Shown: piece after piece, positions 1 through 12,100 of the stretch | Numbering within the stretch: the stretch's first letter is position 1 | How the letters are laid out: each line of letters opens with the position of its first letter | Source: Curvularia sp. ZM96 | Taxonomy: Eukaryota > Ascomycota > Dothideomycetes > Pleosporales > Pleosporaceae | Length of the DNA stretch: 64,000 bases | Reading direction: 5' to 3' | Assembly: GCA_022457065.1 (NCBI GenBank) | Contig: JAJGBQ010000007.1 | Location: 1,364,001 to 1,428,000, forward strand | Notes under the pieces: model-generated | Seen by the model: the letters and a program-made list of their open reading frames with translations, nothing else | Told to the model about the DNA's origin: nothing | The model's database searches: none | Position numbers and translations under genes: made by a program

Positions 1-113
1 CCAGATTCCCCCACGCTTTAGAAGAACAACGCTAACAAGCAACATTAAAAGTATATACAAGACAAGTGTGAGGAGACGGTCTCGTGGCGAGTCTCTGCCG
101 CCAATCGGTACAC

Positions 114-3100
114 CTAGGTCCGGTTGACCTGCGCTTGCTGCATACCCGGACTTTGTTGCATTTGTGGATTCTGCGGCGTCGCGCTTCGACTCGGTGGTCG
201 ACCGTTCAGTCCTGGACTACCGGCTTGCTGTCTGGCCATCAGCCGCTGTTGTTGGACAAGTTGTTGTTGATAGTTCTGTACCGCATTTGGTTGGGGAGTG
301 GTGGCCATGCTGCCATTTTGCTGAAAGTATTGGTTGTTTGCCATTTGCGGACCAGGAGATACACCAGGTGATCCGGCTGCGGCGTTCATTGCCTGTGTAC
401 GTTGCTTAGCCAGGAAACGGGAGAGGTGGTCGGAGGCCTGTTTTGAGACTTGTTCCGGGGTCCAGTCCGGATGCTGTACCTTTAGCTGGTTTTGGAATTG
501 GAGAAGTTGAGGCATGTGTCCGCTGGACAAGGGCCGGGCAGGAGTTTGCATGTTCCCGTTGCCCTGATTGATCCGCGGAGATCCGGCGTTGTTCGACATT
601 CCGTTCATCGCATTGTTCATGTTTCCGTTCATGGATGCTCCCATGTTTTGATTCGGCATAGATGCCATCATGTTTGCATTTGGCATTCCGTTCATGCCCA
701 TGCCCTGGGAGAGATTGCTGGCCATGTTGATCTGTTGCTGTTGCAACTGGAACTGGTGTTGTTGGTTGGCGTTGAACTGGCCTCTCTGCATTGCCATACG
801 CATCTGATCCGGCGGGCCCATACGCTGCGCATTCTGCATGTTACCCTGCATTTGTGCCTGGGGAACACCAGGTGTGCCCATAGGAACGCCAGACATACTA
901 CCGTTTCCGAAGTTGGCTGGCATGCCCTGTTGGGATTGATGACCTCGGGCCGCCATTGCCGGGCCGTTCTGACCCTGCTGCAAAGCCGCGTTAGCCATTT
1001 GTGAGGGAACATTGCTGTTGCCTACAGGTGTGCCGTTACGCTGCATTTGGTTGCTGACACCATTTGCCATGCCTGCCTGTGCCTGCATCTGTGCCTGCTG
1101 ACGCTGCGCCGCCATTTGTTGCTGTATGATGTCAGAAACGTACAAACTTTCAAGATAGGGGTCTCTTACTCTAGCCATCATCTCCTGTGCCATTTGCCGT
1201 TGTTTCAGCTTCTCTTCGCGTTCCCACTTGAGACGACTGAACTCTTGAGGCGTGTGCACATTGTTCTTTGGCGCGGCAGGCTCATGCGCTTTACGAAGCG
1301 CGGCCGCCTTTTGAGATTCGGCTTGCTTATGGGCGGCGGATTCCCGCTTCCTGGCGAGTTTGCGCATACCATCAATGATGGCGAGGTGTCGGTTCTCCCT
1401 TCTCCTCTCAACTCTGATTGGCGTGGTTGTAGGTCTTCGTCGTGGCTGTCCGGGTGTCTGTCCTTGCTGTTGCTGCTGTTGCTGCTGAGCCTGGAACTGA
1501 GCAAACACCGTCTTGTTGGCCTGCTCCAATCGGCCCTGGTAAGTACGGAAGTACTGTGTCTTTGACATCTCTGCTGGTAATCCTTCAAGCTGTACCCAGC
1601 GTTCAAAGCATTCCCAAGGCGTGCGACGGCCTGATCCAGATACAAACAGAGATGGCAGAGAGAGTTGCTGGGATACCAGAGACCAATTGAAGGTGTACTC
1701 CTTTACCAAAGCACGCAACTTTTGGTCTTCCTCCCACAACCACTGAGAAGGAGTGCGATTCTCGAAGAAAGCCACAGTAGGCATGTTGAACTCTGTTGGT
1801 GGCCTGAACTGGTGGGCGGCTTGCAAGCGGTCGCGGACATGCTTGTTCTCAGCATTGAACAATGCGACATTGGTCATCTCCGGTGGCAGGTCATTGCGAC
1901 AGAATAGTCTTCGACCTGGAGTAGATGGCATGGAGTGTTCTGCTGAGGTTCCACATCGGCTGGGAGGCGTTGAAGGCTCGTCCTCGGAGTCGTAGTCGTA
2001 CCTGCTTCGCTTCTTTGGTGGACCTTGTATTTGCGAGACAAGCTTTCCGGTTACAAACTTTGAAACAGGAAGGATGGGCGGCTCTGTTAAGGAAAATGGG
2101 TTAGTGTCGCTAGAACCCTCGAACATGGGATCGTAAAGCGGCAGTTCTCGGAACATCGTATCGCTCGCGGGGGTGCGATCAATCTTCATGACGACGTCAT
2201 TGTACCCTAGAGAGAAGATGCCAGCAGGAGGGTTGGCATTAACGGGCGTAAGAACATCGTCGTCTTCGCCGTAGGACTCGCTCTCTGTCTCATGTGTGCT
2301 CGAATGGACAAGGTCTGGTGTGGGGGCATCATTCATGTCTTCGTCGTTGCTTGTACGCCTTGCAGTCTTGGGAATACGTGCGTTGATCCGCAAGCTTGCC
2401 CTTTCTCTGGGCGAACAGCTTACATACTCAGCGCACCACTCCGCAAAGGTAGCAGCAAGGGCTTTTTTCCATTTCCTTTCCTCCTTGAAGTCTGTCTGCA
2501 TCCATTTCATATCCAGCAAGAGCTGATCCTGGTGGGTAAACGGGCGTTCGGGTTCAGCTGCCTTGGAAAGCTGCCGTAAAGACCACCGATTTGCATTCTG
2601 CAATTGATACACTCTCTTCAAGATTTTGTAATCTTGATGCTCACGGATCATAGCGAGCGTTCCAGCTGTCGATACCGTCTTTCGTGCGGATGCAACAAGG
2701 TCCTGCAAAGGTACAGACCGTGGCGGGTGGTGAGCCTGATATTTGAACAGTCCCTCCAGGTAATCCCGACTGGAATCTTCAGAAGCTCCTTGAAGAGAGG
2801 CATAGTCTTCATTGTAAGATTGAAGAGCTTTTGATGCTCGCGTTGGAGTTTTCTTTGCAAAAACAATAGTCGAAACTTCTTGAGATTTGCGATGGGCAGT
2901 CCTCGGTCGTGGAGGACTAGTGGAAGCCGACAGGTTACTTGAGCGTGGAGTGAGGATCGATTTGTGAGCAGACTTGTCAGAAATGATCTCAGACACAGAT
3001 TTTTGCCGAATTGTTCCAGAAGCGACGCGGGTGGTCATACGCTCATTGTGGGACGTTTGCTGCTGAGGTGATGCTGTTCCGTGTGCATCCGTTGCTGGTG

Positions 3101-4767
3101 CATCATGCATCTCAGTATCACCATCGGCAGGAGGCGTTGGGTGATCGCCTGTGGTGGACATCGGTTGCGACTGGTTATTTGCTTGTTCGGCATTGTCACG
3201 GTCCAAGGCCGAAGGTTCCGCAGCAACCGTAGTTGGCGTTGGCAACGAATCAACTGCGTTGTCTTGAGCGGCTTTCCATTCGGCAGAGTGGTTGGTCTCC
3301 GACGCATTGTTCCGCGAACCATCCTCAATGCCCTCTGTCAACGAATGTACGTCACCTCTTGGCTGCGATTCGCTCAAACGGCTCTTTCCATCTCGTGCTA
3401 TACGTATAGCCTGTTCATCCTCAATCTGCTTCTCAATATCAGGTGTTGGGGAATCGTCTTCTCGTGCTCGGGCATGTTCTCTTGCTTCCGTCATTCGTTT
3501 CTGGAGCGCACGCTCGTGATCCTCCTTGACTTGTTGAGCAGCAGGGTCCAGGACATCGTCGTCTGGTAGCGGTACATTGTTACGTTCCTTGTAAGCTTCC
3601 ATGTCTGGGCTGGTGTCGGGAGAATGATGTTGCGCATGAGGTGTTGCCTGAGAATACGGTCCGACCGTGGATGATGGAGAAGACACATCGACGGGTACAT
3701 GTGTAGAGTGTATGGCAAGACGTTCCTCTTCCTTCTTTTCCTTTTCGGCAGCATTGCTCAGCTTCTTCTCCATCTCTTGCAGTCTAGCCTCTTGTTCCTC
3801 CTTGGGTGGGAGATGTACAACTTTTGGTGACTTGGGTTGGCCTTCCGTCTTGAGTGCGGATACTGATCCATTGGGGAACGCGGAAGCGTCTACGTCTTCG
3901 ACCGTTGGAGGAGCAATATTATTGGGGTCAGCAGTAGGTTTGTCGACAATAGAACCATTCCGAGGGACGGCATAGGTTGTTTCAATGTGGGCCTTCTCTT
4001 CTTCCTTCTCTTCTCCAGTGGGCGTCGTAGCACGCGATGGCTTTACGCGGGGAACAACATTAATCGTGTCGTTTTGCATTGAAGTTTCAACTGAAGGCAG
4101 AGTTTGGTTTGCATCGGACGGTGAGGCAGAGGCAGCGCGAAGTTGATCTTCAAGGCTTGGTGTATCGTCGGTTGGAGATGGCGACGACTTTACAAAGACT
4201 GACTTGGAGGGGTTCTTGAAGGGCAGTGTACTGGGAAGGGATGCTTGACTGTCCGTATTGGCCACAGGGTAGGGCAAAGATGCATCGTCGAAGCGTCGAC
4301 CTCTAGAGACGCGACCGTGTTAGCAGATGGAGGCGGCAGCAACGACGCGAACCACAACATGTTACTGCAGCGACAGTGGAACAATAATAGAGGACAGGTG
4401 TCTTACTTTGAAATGTCATTCTCTTCAAGAAAACGACGTTCTTCTTCGTCAGGTTCGTTGTAGACGAAGTCCTCTGGCTTGGGCTGGTGCCCGTTCAGAG
4501 CGGCATTGCAGCAGCCCGTGACCTTCCAGAGAGCCCGGAAATGGCGCTGCAACGTCGTGGATGCGAGTCTGCGAACATGGCATTAGCAACCACTCCACAA
4601 CAACGCGTGATCAAAACAAACGGAGCGATTTTTCGGTGTCGCATTGATGCATTTCATCGATAGAATCGCTCCAATATCAAACGCGATGCGTGGTTGTTGA
4701 CTTGTACTTACGCGGCTTCATTTGTCTTCTCCTGGCGTAGGGTTTCCCGTAAACTGTCGAGGGACAT
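114..4767 (-). CDS. eaf1: Eaf1/Vid21, platform subunit of the NuA4 histone acetyltransferase complex
   Basis: Exons by descending coordinate are 4767-4712, 4568-4407 and 4302-114, giving 1468 residues. The start ATG at 4767 opens MSLDSLRETLRQEK, an N-terminus typical of fungal Vid21. Donors are GTAAGT and GTAAGA, and phases close exactly. An HSA domain lies at about residues 645-715 (tryptophan- and basic-rich, around DMKWMQTDFKEERKW). A Myb/SANT domain follows at about 920-985 (SQWLWEEDQKL). The C-terminal third is glutamine/asparagine/methionine-rich low complexity with a short polyQ run. In the family, HSA binds actin/Arp4 and SANT helps assemble NuA4 on chromatin, so a nuclear scaffold role is inferred. 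The large part before HSA is charged and probably disordered. The gene is divergent from mak11 with a 361-base spacer. The identity is firm. The exact first exon is inferred from splice signals and family similarity. Confidence 0.93.
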
Positions 4768-5128
4768 ATGAAGGCCGACGAACGGTGGCCGACATCCGTT
4801 ATCCACGAGTGCCGCCGTTGTGATGAATTATGGAAGATGGTGGTCGCGTTGGTTGATGAAAAAGTGGTATACGGTATGCTGGGCTGGTTGCGCGGGACTT
4901 GCGAGAACGTGAGGGAGAGAGCACCCGCTTTCGCTGTTGCGCGCCGCAGTGCAGGGTTGGGGCGATAAGCCCTGCCTAGCTTGGGCCCAATTGGCCTCCG
5001 TCGCTGGCGCTTTGCTGCTTTGGGCCTAGCCTGCCTTGCTGCATCAAAAAACTTCTGGATCTTGGAGACGAGCACGCGGAGAAGCAACAACACCAAACAA
5101 CATCAAACAACCCCGCAAATTACCTGCA
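4768..5128. promoter_or_regulatory. Divergent intergenic region between eaf1 and mak11
   Basis: These 361 bases separate the two start codons and must carry both promoters plus both 5' leaders. I see no gene and no clear TATA box. The part near mak11 is rich in CAACA/CAAA repeats, typical of a fungal 5' leader. Confidence 0.6.
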
Positions 5129-6742
5129 ATGGCAAAGAGAAAGAGAGAGAATGTCGACAATGCTGCCGCACCCAAGGCCTTGAAGAGCAGGAAAAATGAC
5201 GTCGCGTCGGCACCCAAGCAAGCTGGAGCCAAGGAAGTCGCGATCCGCAAGAGAAAAGAAGGCGCAACCAACGGCAAGGCAGCCGCAAACAAGGCAGCCA
5301 CAGACAAGGGCACCCAAGTGAATCCCGGCACAGAAGACAGCGACGCAATTCCAGATACGACAACTATTCACGTCGTCACCGGATCTTACGAAAGAGTTCT
5401 CCATGGCTTTGCGGCATCCATCCCAAGCAGCCTCCTCACTGGCCAGGACGACGCCTCGACACCTGATGCAGAACAGCCAAAAGTTGACTTTACAGACACT
5501 TTTCTCTTCAACGCCCATGCATCCGCCATCCGCTGCATGGCGCTTTCTCCCCTCTCGGACGAAACCTCCAAGATCACGCTTGCAACAGGCAGTACAGATG
5601 AGCGCATAAACCTGTACTCCATCTCTACAGCACCACCTGCGCCCTCAAAACTGCGTCCCAAACTCCCCTCGCTCAATGGAGGCTCCATCACCGAAAACCC
5701 AAAGAACAAGGAGCTGGGATCCCTTCTCCACCACTCATCTAACATCACGGCTCTCTACTTCCCCACAAGAAGCAAGCTTCTTAGCTCGGCGGAAGACAGT
5801 ACCATCGCTATTACAAGAACACGTGACTGGACAGCGCTATCGACCATCAAGGCGCCGATACCGAAGCCTCAAGGACGACCCAGCGGCGACACAGCCGGAC
5901 CCGGCGAAGTTCCCTCCGGAATCAACGATTTCGCCGTGCACCCCAGCATGAAGCTCATGCTCAGCGTTGGGAAAGGCGAGAAATGCATGCGTCTCTGGAA
6001 TTTAGTAACCGGCAAAAAAGCCGGCGTCCTCAACTTCGACCGCAACATCCTCACCGCCGTGGGCGAGGGCCGTTTCTCCTCCGGCGAGGGCCGACGTGTG
6101 ATCTGGGACCCAGAAGGCGAAGAATTCGCCGTAGGCTTCGACCGCGCCCTCGTCGTCTTCAACATCGATTCCAAGCCCAAAGCGAAAATCGCGCCGTTCC
6201 CCCGCTCGAAAATCCACCAGATGCACTATCTCCCTGAGCAACTGCAGCGCCCAAATACGTTACTTGTGTCGACGGAAGATGGCCGCGTACTCGTCTACAA
6301 CACTGCCGAAACCGCCCCACAAGAAGATCCATCATCGTCGGAAAAATCAAAGCAAAGCGATATCCCACAGAGCAAGCTCATTGCTCAAATCGGTGGCCCC
6401 GCAGCAGGAATGACTGGCCGCATCAAGGACTTTGAGATTCTCCCTCTTTCTCCGCAACGCTGCGTCATCGTTACGGCATGCAGCGACGGCACGGTGCGCT
6501 TCTGGGCGCTGAGCACGGCTGATCTGGACGACAAGAGCTCAACAAAAGATGATGCGGCGCAGACGAAAGGCTTTTCGGCGCCGCAAGTAGGCACGCTGCT
6601 CGGTTCGTACTCGACGGGAACGCGTATTACATGTATGAAGGCATTTCCCATGACAGGAAAGCCGGACCAAGATGACGAGGATGAGGTGGTGCTGGATAAG
6701 GAGGTGGATTCAGAGGACAGTAGTGACGAGGAGAGCGAGTAG
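5129..6742 (+). CDS. mak11: Mak11-like WD40 protein, 60S ribosome assembly factor
   Basis: Single-exon gene of 537 residues. The ATG at 5129 was chosen because it opens a lysine/arginine-rich MAKRKREN nucleolar-type N-terminus. An in-frame upstream ATG at 5036 would only add a non-conserved leader. The segment HVVTGSYERVLHGF and the following WD blades (NAHASAIRCMALSP, LATGSTDERINLYS, CSDGTVRFWAL) match Mak11/PAK1IP1. This family acts in early 60S pre-ribosome maturation with the Rlp24 pathway in the nucleolus. The last 25 or so residues are almost all acidic. The function comes from the family, and the WD repeats are directly visible. It is divergent to eaf1, and AT-rich non-coding DNA follows it. 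Confidence 0.88.
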   Translation: MAKRKRENVDNAAAPKALKSRKNDVASAPKQAGAKEVAIRKRKEGATNGKAAANKAATDKGTQVNPGTEDSDAIPDTTTIHVVTGSYERVLHGFAASIPSSLLTGQDDASTPDAEQPKVDFTDTFLFNAHASAIRCMALSPLSDETSKITLATGSTDERINLYSISTAPPAPSKLRPKLPSLNGGSITENPKNKELGSLLHHSSNITALYFPTRSKLLSSAEDSTIAITRTRDWTALSTIKAPIPKPQGRPSGDTAGPGEVPSGINDFAVHPSMKLMLSVGKGEKCMRLWNLVTGKKAGVLNFDRNILTAVGEGRFSSGEGRRVIWDPEGEEFAVGFDRALVVFNIDSKPKAKIAPFPRSKIHQMHYLPEQLQRPNTLLVSTEDGRVLVYNTAETAPQEDPSSSEKSKQSDIPQSKLIAQIGGPAAGMTGRIKDFEILPLSPQRCVIVTACSDGTVRFWALSTADLDDKSSTKDDAAQTKGFSAPQVGTLLGSYSTGTRITCMKAFPMTGKPDQDDEDEVVLDKEVDSEDSSDEESE

Positions 6743-6940
6743 CGCTGGAAATGCATGATTCTTTTTCTGGGCTATTTCTTTTACATTAAAAAGGGGATAT
6801 ATCTATAAAAGCGTGTGTTGTCCCTAGTAATTTTACAAAATTTGGACCAAGGTAGATATTAGACGAATGACATATTCGGATGTGATGATCATATTAGGCT
6901 TTTCCATTCTGGTCTTCTTTCTTTCTATTTCCCGTACACA

Positions 6941-7078
6941 TAGGCTGGCAAATGGATCAGGTAGGGCTGGGGTAGGACTGAGTCAAATGACTAAGTAACC
7001 CCAATCCTATCCCAACCCACTGCCAAGTAACCCAGCTCTATACCCACAGTGGGTGTCCCATACCTATTTGCCAGCCTA
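6941..7078. mobile_element. 138-base TA-flanked inverted-repeat element (MITE-like)
   Basis: The ends are perfect 13-base inverted repeats: TAGGCTGGCAAAT at 6941-6953 and its reverse complement at 7066-7078. If TA is a target-site duplication, the terminal repeats are GGCTGGCAAAT. An inner pair around GGGCTGGGGTAGG and CCTATCCCAACCC also folds, with differences that are transitions. TA duplications with short terminal repeats are typical of non-autonomous Tc1/mariner derivatives. There is no coding capacity. Confidence 0.55.
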
Positions 7079-7349
7079 TACTAATATGAAGGCTTCAATG
7101 AATGGTTGAACTCAGTGGTTTCTGGAAGATATCTTTAGAAGTATAGGGCTCTAGGGCTTGGCGCTCAATGCTAAACTCCAACTCCAGCCCTAAATAGTGA
7201 TGTTTCCTCCCTATCTACTCTACGGGCTGATCTGACCCTATGGGTATCGCGTGGGTGGATTTCTTTACACTTGGGTTGGTATCGGGCATTTGGGCTGGTG
7301 AATTCACAGGTTAGCTTTTGACGTTTCGCCTGGTAAAGTGTGGAAATTG

Positions 7350-7370
7350 ATATATATATATATATATATA
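7350..7370. repeat. TA dinucleotide microsatellite
   Basis: An A followed by ten consecutive TA units, inside the AT-rich island. Confidence 0.9.
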
Positions 7371-7415
7371 GCTAGTGACTAGTACTTAGGTAGAACTTGA
7401 CTACTGGTATATTTA

Positions 7416-7675
7416 TGTTAAACTATTGACTGGATTGGGTACAGCACGAGATAGATCAGACGGATAGGCAAGCAAACAGTTATATTGATACGAGATGAAC
7501 CACTAGTGAGCTACTCTAGTGATCGTACCTTTGCTTATAGCCCAAGTTGGGGTAGAGCTGACCAAGATAGTCTAGGGTTGTCCAGGTTGGCCCAAACTGG
7601 GCCAGATCCTGACAATATGTATTGTCTAAGCACAACCATAGTTTGATCCAATAAATTGGCACTCTCCACTACCGG
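7416..7675. mobile_element. Possible solo LTR
   Basis: The block starts TGTTAAAC and is flanked by the same five bases, ATTTA, at 7411-7415 and 7676-7680. That would fit the target duplication of an LTR element. However, the right end reads CTACCGG rather than the usual CA, and five AT-rich bases can match by chance. Tentative only. Confidence 0.2.
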
Positions 7676-7715
7676 ATTTACCATTCTATATGTGCATTAG
7701 TTTTCTATTCAAACG

Positions 7716-7859
7716 CTATAAGTAAGATTTGCATACGTTACAACTGAAAGAACACGAAGATCCCTGGGGTCTCCCAGAACAATTGTCGGTGCACCTCTGA
7801 GCAGCAGAGGTACTAATCAAGCATAGTAGCGAGACAGTAAAAAGTTTAAAGATATACAT
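7716..7859 (-). CDS. Candidate small secreted cysteine-rich peptide (47 residues)
   Basis: The reading frame from the ATG at 7859 gives a textbook signal peptide: basic residue at position 5, hydrophobic core LFTVSLLCLI, small-residue end STSAA. A mature part of about 27 residues follows with five cysteines, spaced C-x3-C-x8-C-x3-C-x2-C. The start has A at -3. The frame could extend 33 codons upstream to an earlier start, but that would bury the signal sequence. I recognise no family. Small secreted cysteine-rich products in AT-rich, repeat-bearing islands are often effector candidates in plant-associated Dothideomycetes. No expression evidence is available, and the odd number of cysteines and short length leave chance or a decayed gene as real alternatives. 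Confidence 0.4.
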   Translation of the reverse strand: MYIFKLFTVSLLCLISTSAAQRCTDNCSGRPQGSSCSFSCNVCKSYL

Positions 7860-8645
7860 AATGTATTTGGTGGTGTTCTTTGCGTAAAATTTATTGTAGT
7901 AGAGGAGGCCTGATACGTAAAAGACGATGTTGCGTGACTCTTGAAAGTGAACGCGCAACCCATTATTTATAATGATAAGAAAATAGGAAAGATATAAGCG
8001 CTAGTACTAATATAAGCTTCAATAGGTTATTAGCCATTAAATAAATTAGATGCTATATAGCTGTCAGCTAAGCCTCGTCTCTGGTGGGCCGCGCTTATCT
8101 GTCCTACTACTATACTAATAAGTATTTATCTTACTTGAAGACAGGGGTTTGTAGAATTAGTCTTAACTAACAAACCAGCAGTATTGTTTATGTCAGGCTG
8201 GCGACTGGGTACTACGTATACCAAGGTAGGCTCAACCGAGCTTTGGTAAAGAGGTTAGGTAGAGGTTAGCTCATGCCCAGGTAGTGTAGAGTAGAGGTAA
8301 CATTAACTAAATAGTATCGTTAGGCAGGGCTCACTCTAATCAAGTAGTGATGGTACATTGACTAGCTGGTAGTATTGGTGTTACAATTAACAAGTAAGAT
8401 TCTCTCATTGGCATGGGCTCGAGAGTTGAAGGTTAACTGACGTCCCTGACAGAAGGTAACAATCACCGCGTTCCAGGCGCATGTGTAATCCACAAAATTT
8501 AAGCTTCTTTAACCGGTAAGCTGAGCTTGGTACATTAGGCTTCCTCGGTGTATTACAAGTTACCAACAGGCTAAAAACGCGTAATACGGTGTGTACGAGT
8601 CATATACAGAACCCCAACCTAACCACTGTACGGTGTAAGGGTGTA

Positions 8646-9103
8646 AGGTCCTGTTTGGCTACTCAGTTTCAGTTTCAGTTGGGGCGCTAGTTGTATCTTC
8701 TTTGGTGCCTCCAGCGCTATACCAGATCTAATTAAGAAACTGATGAGCTGTTTGGCTGTAATTTTCTTAGTTTTAAGTTTAGTCACGTGATACTAATATC
8801 TTGCCAGCAAACGTACTGCATTATCCTAGACCATGTGAATTAGAGCTTGACAACTGAAACTGTTGGTCGCGACTAATAGTTGCAAACTAGAGAGCTTAGC
8901 AGCTACTCTAGGTAAGTGACATAGTTGATCTTATACGAGACAAGGTCGAAATCCTTTGTGTAAGCGCTAACAAAACTGAACCTCTATTCGTATAACTAGA
9001 ACTAAAGGCTGCCAAACACGACACTAGTTGCAGGTTCAGTTTACTTCACTTACTCTATCTAGTTTAGCGAAACTGAAACCGAAGGTCTGCCGAACAGCCC
9101 CTA
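8646..9103. mobile_element. hAT-like non-autonomous element with imperfect terminal inverted repeats
   Basis: The left end reads GTCCTGTTTGGCTACTCAG followed by TTTCAGTTTCAG. The right end, reverse-complemented, reads GGGGCTGTTCGGCAGAC followed by TTCGGTTTCAGTTTC. The GGxCTGTTTGGC terminus resembles many hAT miniature elements. A second, inner pair of CTGTTTGGCTG-like arms near 8746 and 9008 suggests nesting or an internal palindrome. TAAG occurs just outside both ends, but a full 8-base duplication is not clear. No transposase frame is present. Confidence 0.4.
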
Positions 9104-9148
9104 AGATGTGCTTGACCATAATGTCTACTGTGGAGGAAAAAACGAGTC

Positions 9149-12100
9149 TCACAAATTCATAGTAACAGTCATACTATTACTATGCACCAGCAGCGTCGGC
9201 GGCAACCCCTGACACAAGACTTCCAAGTCACTAATATACTTTACGCTCTCAGCCTCGCTCTCACATGTACCCTGCAGTGGACTCGGCAGCGTGGTAAACA
9301 CGACGGCGGTATCATCGCTGTGGCGCCGCATCAGCTCGTTCAGAATGAGGTGTTGGGCGCGGCAGGGCAGGTCGTTGAAGGAGAGAGGGATGGACTGGTG
9401 GGCTGGGAAGCCGGAGGCGAGGGAAGGGGTCGTGGTGCCTGTGGTGGTGCCCGTGGGTTGGGAGGTAGGAGGAGGGTTGTTACTGGTTTCAGATCCGGGG
9501 CCCAGGGTTGAGGCAGCTTCTAGAGGGTTTTGGGAGGTCGATGTACTGGGTTTGGGGGTGTCAACGAACATTATGGAGGGACCTGATGCTTCTTCTTCTC
9601 TGGGAACGGCGGTACGTGGCATGGGGTTTGAAGTGAATTTTGGTAGGGATTGGCGGCGCGTGGGTGGGGGTATGGATGAAGGTGTGGCGCGAGAGGAGCT
9701 GGAGATCTGGGAAGAAGAGCTGGCTACGCTTTGTGGGTTTGAGCGCTTCTTCTCAGTGCGAAGAATGGCCGTGTCGGAAGCACTGGCACCAGAGTGGGGT
9801 TTGAGGGGCGTTACAGATTGCATGGTCGGCCTGTCTTCGTTGTGTGAAGGGGCATCCTTACCAGTACCCTTCCAGATAGCCTTGCGGAGATCCAGCTGTC
9901 TAGAGAAGAATGAAGTACTGGGCGCTGTCTTTCTCCGCCGCAACGACATGCCCTGCCCTTCCTGATCACTCTCGTCACTTGATGCATCCAGGTCGTATTC
10001 GTCGAGATTACTGCCGCTGATCACAGCTTCGCTATCTGACGCGACGCCTTCGTCATCGGCGTCGTCATCCTCTCTCCCATCCCCGTGGTTGGATCGTTGG
10101 GTGTCACTGTCACTGTCTTCGAGTAGATGAACAGGCAGCCTCTGGCTCTGCATTGCGAGTCTGCCGCCATCTCCGAGGTTACCGACTGACGAACGGCGCT
10201 TAGCCTTGCGCAACATCTTTTTTAGTGCAGAGAAGCGCTTCGGATTGGCTTCTTGTCTGCCATGTTGAAACGAAGCAATTGGCCAGTTTGTGACTGCCTC
10301 TAGAATGTCGACCGTCTGTTCTAGTTCTTGGCTAGCGGTTAGACTTTCTGGTTGACGAAGTCGTTTGATGTCCTGCCACCAGCGCTCATCTTCCAAAGAA
10401 TAGTCAATGTCCCGTGCAGTCTGGTCAAAATCTCCCTCATCGCGCCCATTGATGATGACTTCGTACATGCCCAAGTCGCCACATGATAACCAGAAGACAT
10501 GGACCTCGGCCTCAATCCGCAGATTACGTAGCAAAGTAGTCACACGTCCACGCTCTTCTTCCACATCCGTCTCGTACTCGACAAAGACACATACCCTCAG
10601 CTTGTATATACGTTTCCATGAGGGCACAGTGTGTAAGATACAGCCGAGCTGAAGAATGAGCGTGTAGGTATCGAAGTTGGTTGTTAGGACGTTCTTTCGA
10701 ACGGGTTCGTCGCCCGTAGTCGCAACCTCTGCCGACATTTGGATCGGCCAAAGATCGATATACTGCTTGGAGGGCTCGTCGATCTCGATGTCACCCAAGC
10801 CGAGTAGATGAAATGCCTTCTGCTTTGCTGAAGGCTTTCCTGGTGGTACCTCAAGCTCTTGGAAGCCTTTCCCTATGGCAACGTTTGCTTGTAGCCTTAG
10901 AATCAGATCTTCTATAACTGTGACATAGCTGCGAATTGCAATTGCGTTCTCTGGCTTCATGGCATCCGTAGGAAGCGCACTATGTGTGTCACCAGTGACA
11001 CGTCGCCTGGCCGCTGCTTGTATAGCTTTTCGAGACAAGGGGTGGTTCGCGGCCTTACTAGAGGGTCTTGAGGGTTGGGGCGATGGGATGCCAACCGACG
11101 GCTGGGCTTGCCTAAGCTCCGGCAAATTGTAGAAACCCATAACGACAATGTTCGGTCTCATACCACCCAAACCTGCACCAAGCACAAGATTGCGTGCGCC
11201 CCATTCTATGGTAGGCGCGATGGCGATGTTGACGAACGCTTTGATCCTGGAAAAATCGATATATTTTGTCCAAGACTGCTGTTGCCGTCTAGCCTCAGGC
11301 ACAGCTTCCCCGAAATCATCGGAGACGATGACATGTCCAAGAACAAAGAGGCCTCCTTTCTTCAGCGAGTTGCAGAATTGGATCAATTTGTACTGCCGTC
11401 GCGGATCATTTACTAGGAGCAGGATTTGGGGTCTCCAAAATTTTACGTGCTCTTGTCGCAGACGTAGTAGGTACTTTCGAACCTGGTGGTAGATGAGGCC
11501 CTGACTGACGTCGCCCCACGGTTTGGGTGGCGTCGTATAATGGATCAAGAGAAAAATTACCATCAACAGAGCTACGCAGCCGGATGCATAGAAACCATCA
11601 ACGAAGAACATGGTTGCTCCGCAAGCGACAGTCCCTATTGCCGCTGTCTGCCAGTTGAAGTAATGGAAAGAAGGTCGGAAATTAGGGGCGGATCCAATCT
11701 TCAATAAGAAGCAAGCTAGATTAGTAACGAGAAACGTCATGAGATACTGGACACAATTAACATCGGGAGGGTAGAATTAGTTGATACCCGGTGAACAGAC
11801 GTACCGTCATTGTAATGAACGACGCAATTTGGTTAATGTCGGCAAACATGGTAACTTGTGCAATAATGTATGTAATGACAATGGCGTAGATAGGCTGCAA
11901 CAGATCAGACATCAGGTCTATGTTTTATTCTCCGGTGAGTACTTGAACCTACCTCGTCCGACTTCTTTGTACCCTGACCAAATAAGGAAAGTCCAGGAAT
12001 GAGATGGTCGCGCGAGAGGGCCTGGAGGAGCTTGGAAGAGCCAATGACACCCATGAGTACCGAAAATAGCGATGTTGCAATCTCACCCGCAAGTACAATG

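Larger units (their letters stand above)
6743..9148. other. AT-rich intergenic island with repeats
   Basis: These 2.4 kb are clearly richer in A+T than flanking DNA. No conserved protein can be read in any frame. Contents that can be named are a 138-base inverted-repeat element (6941-7078), a TA microsatellite (7350-7370), a possible solo LTR (7416-7675), one small secreted-peptide frame (7716-7859) and an inverted-repeat element near the right end (8646-9103). The composition suggests old transposon insertions, possibly altered by repeat-induced point mutation. Confidence 0.7.
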
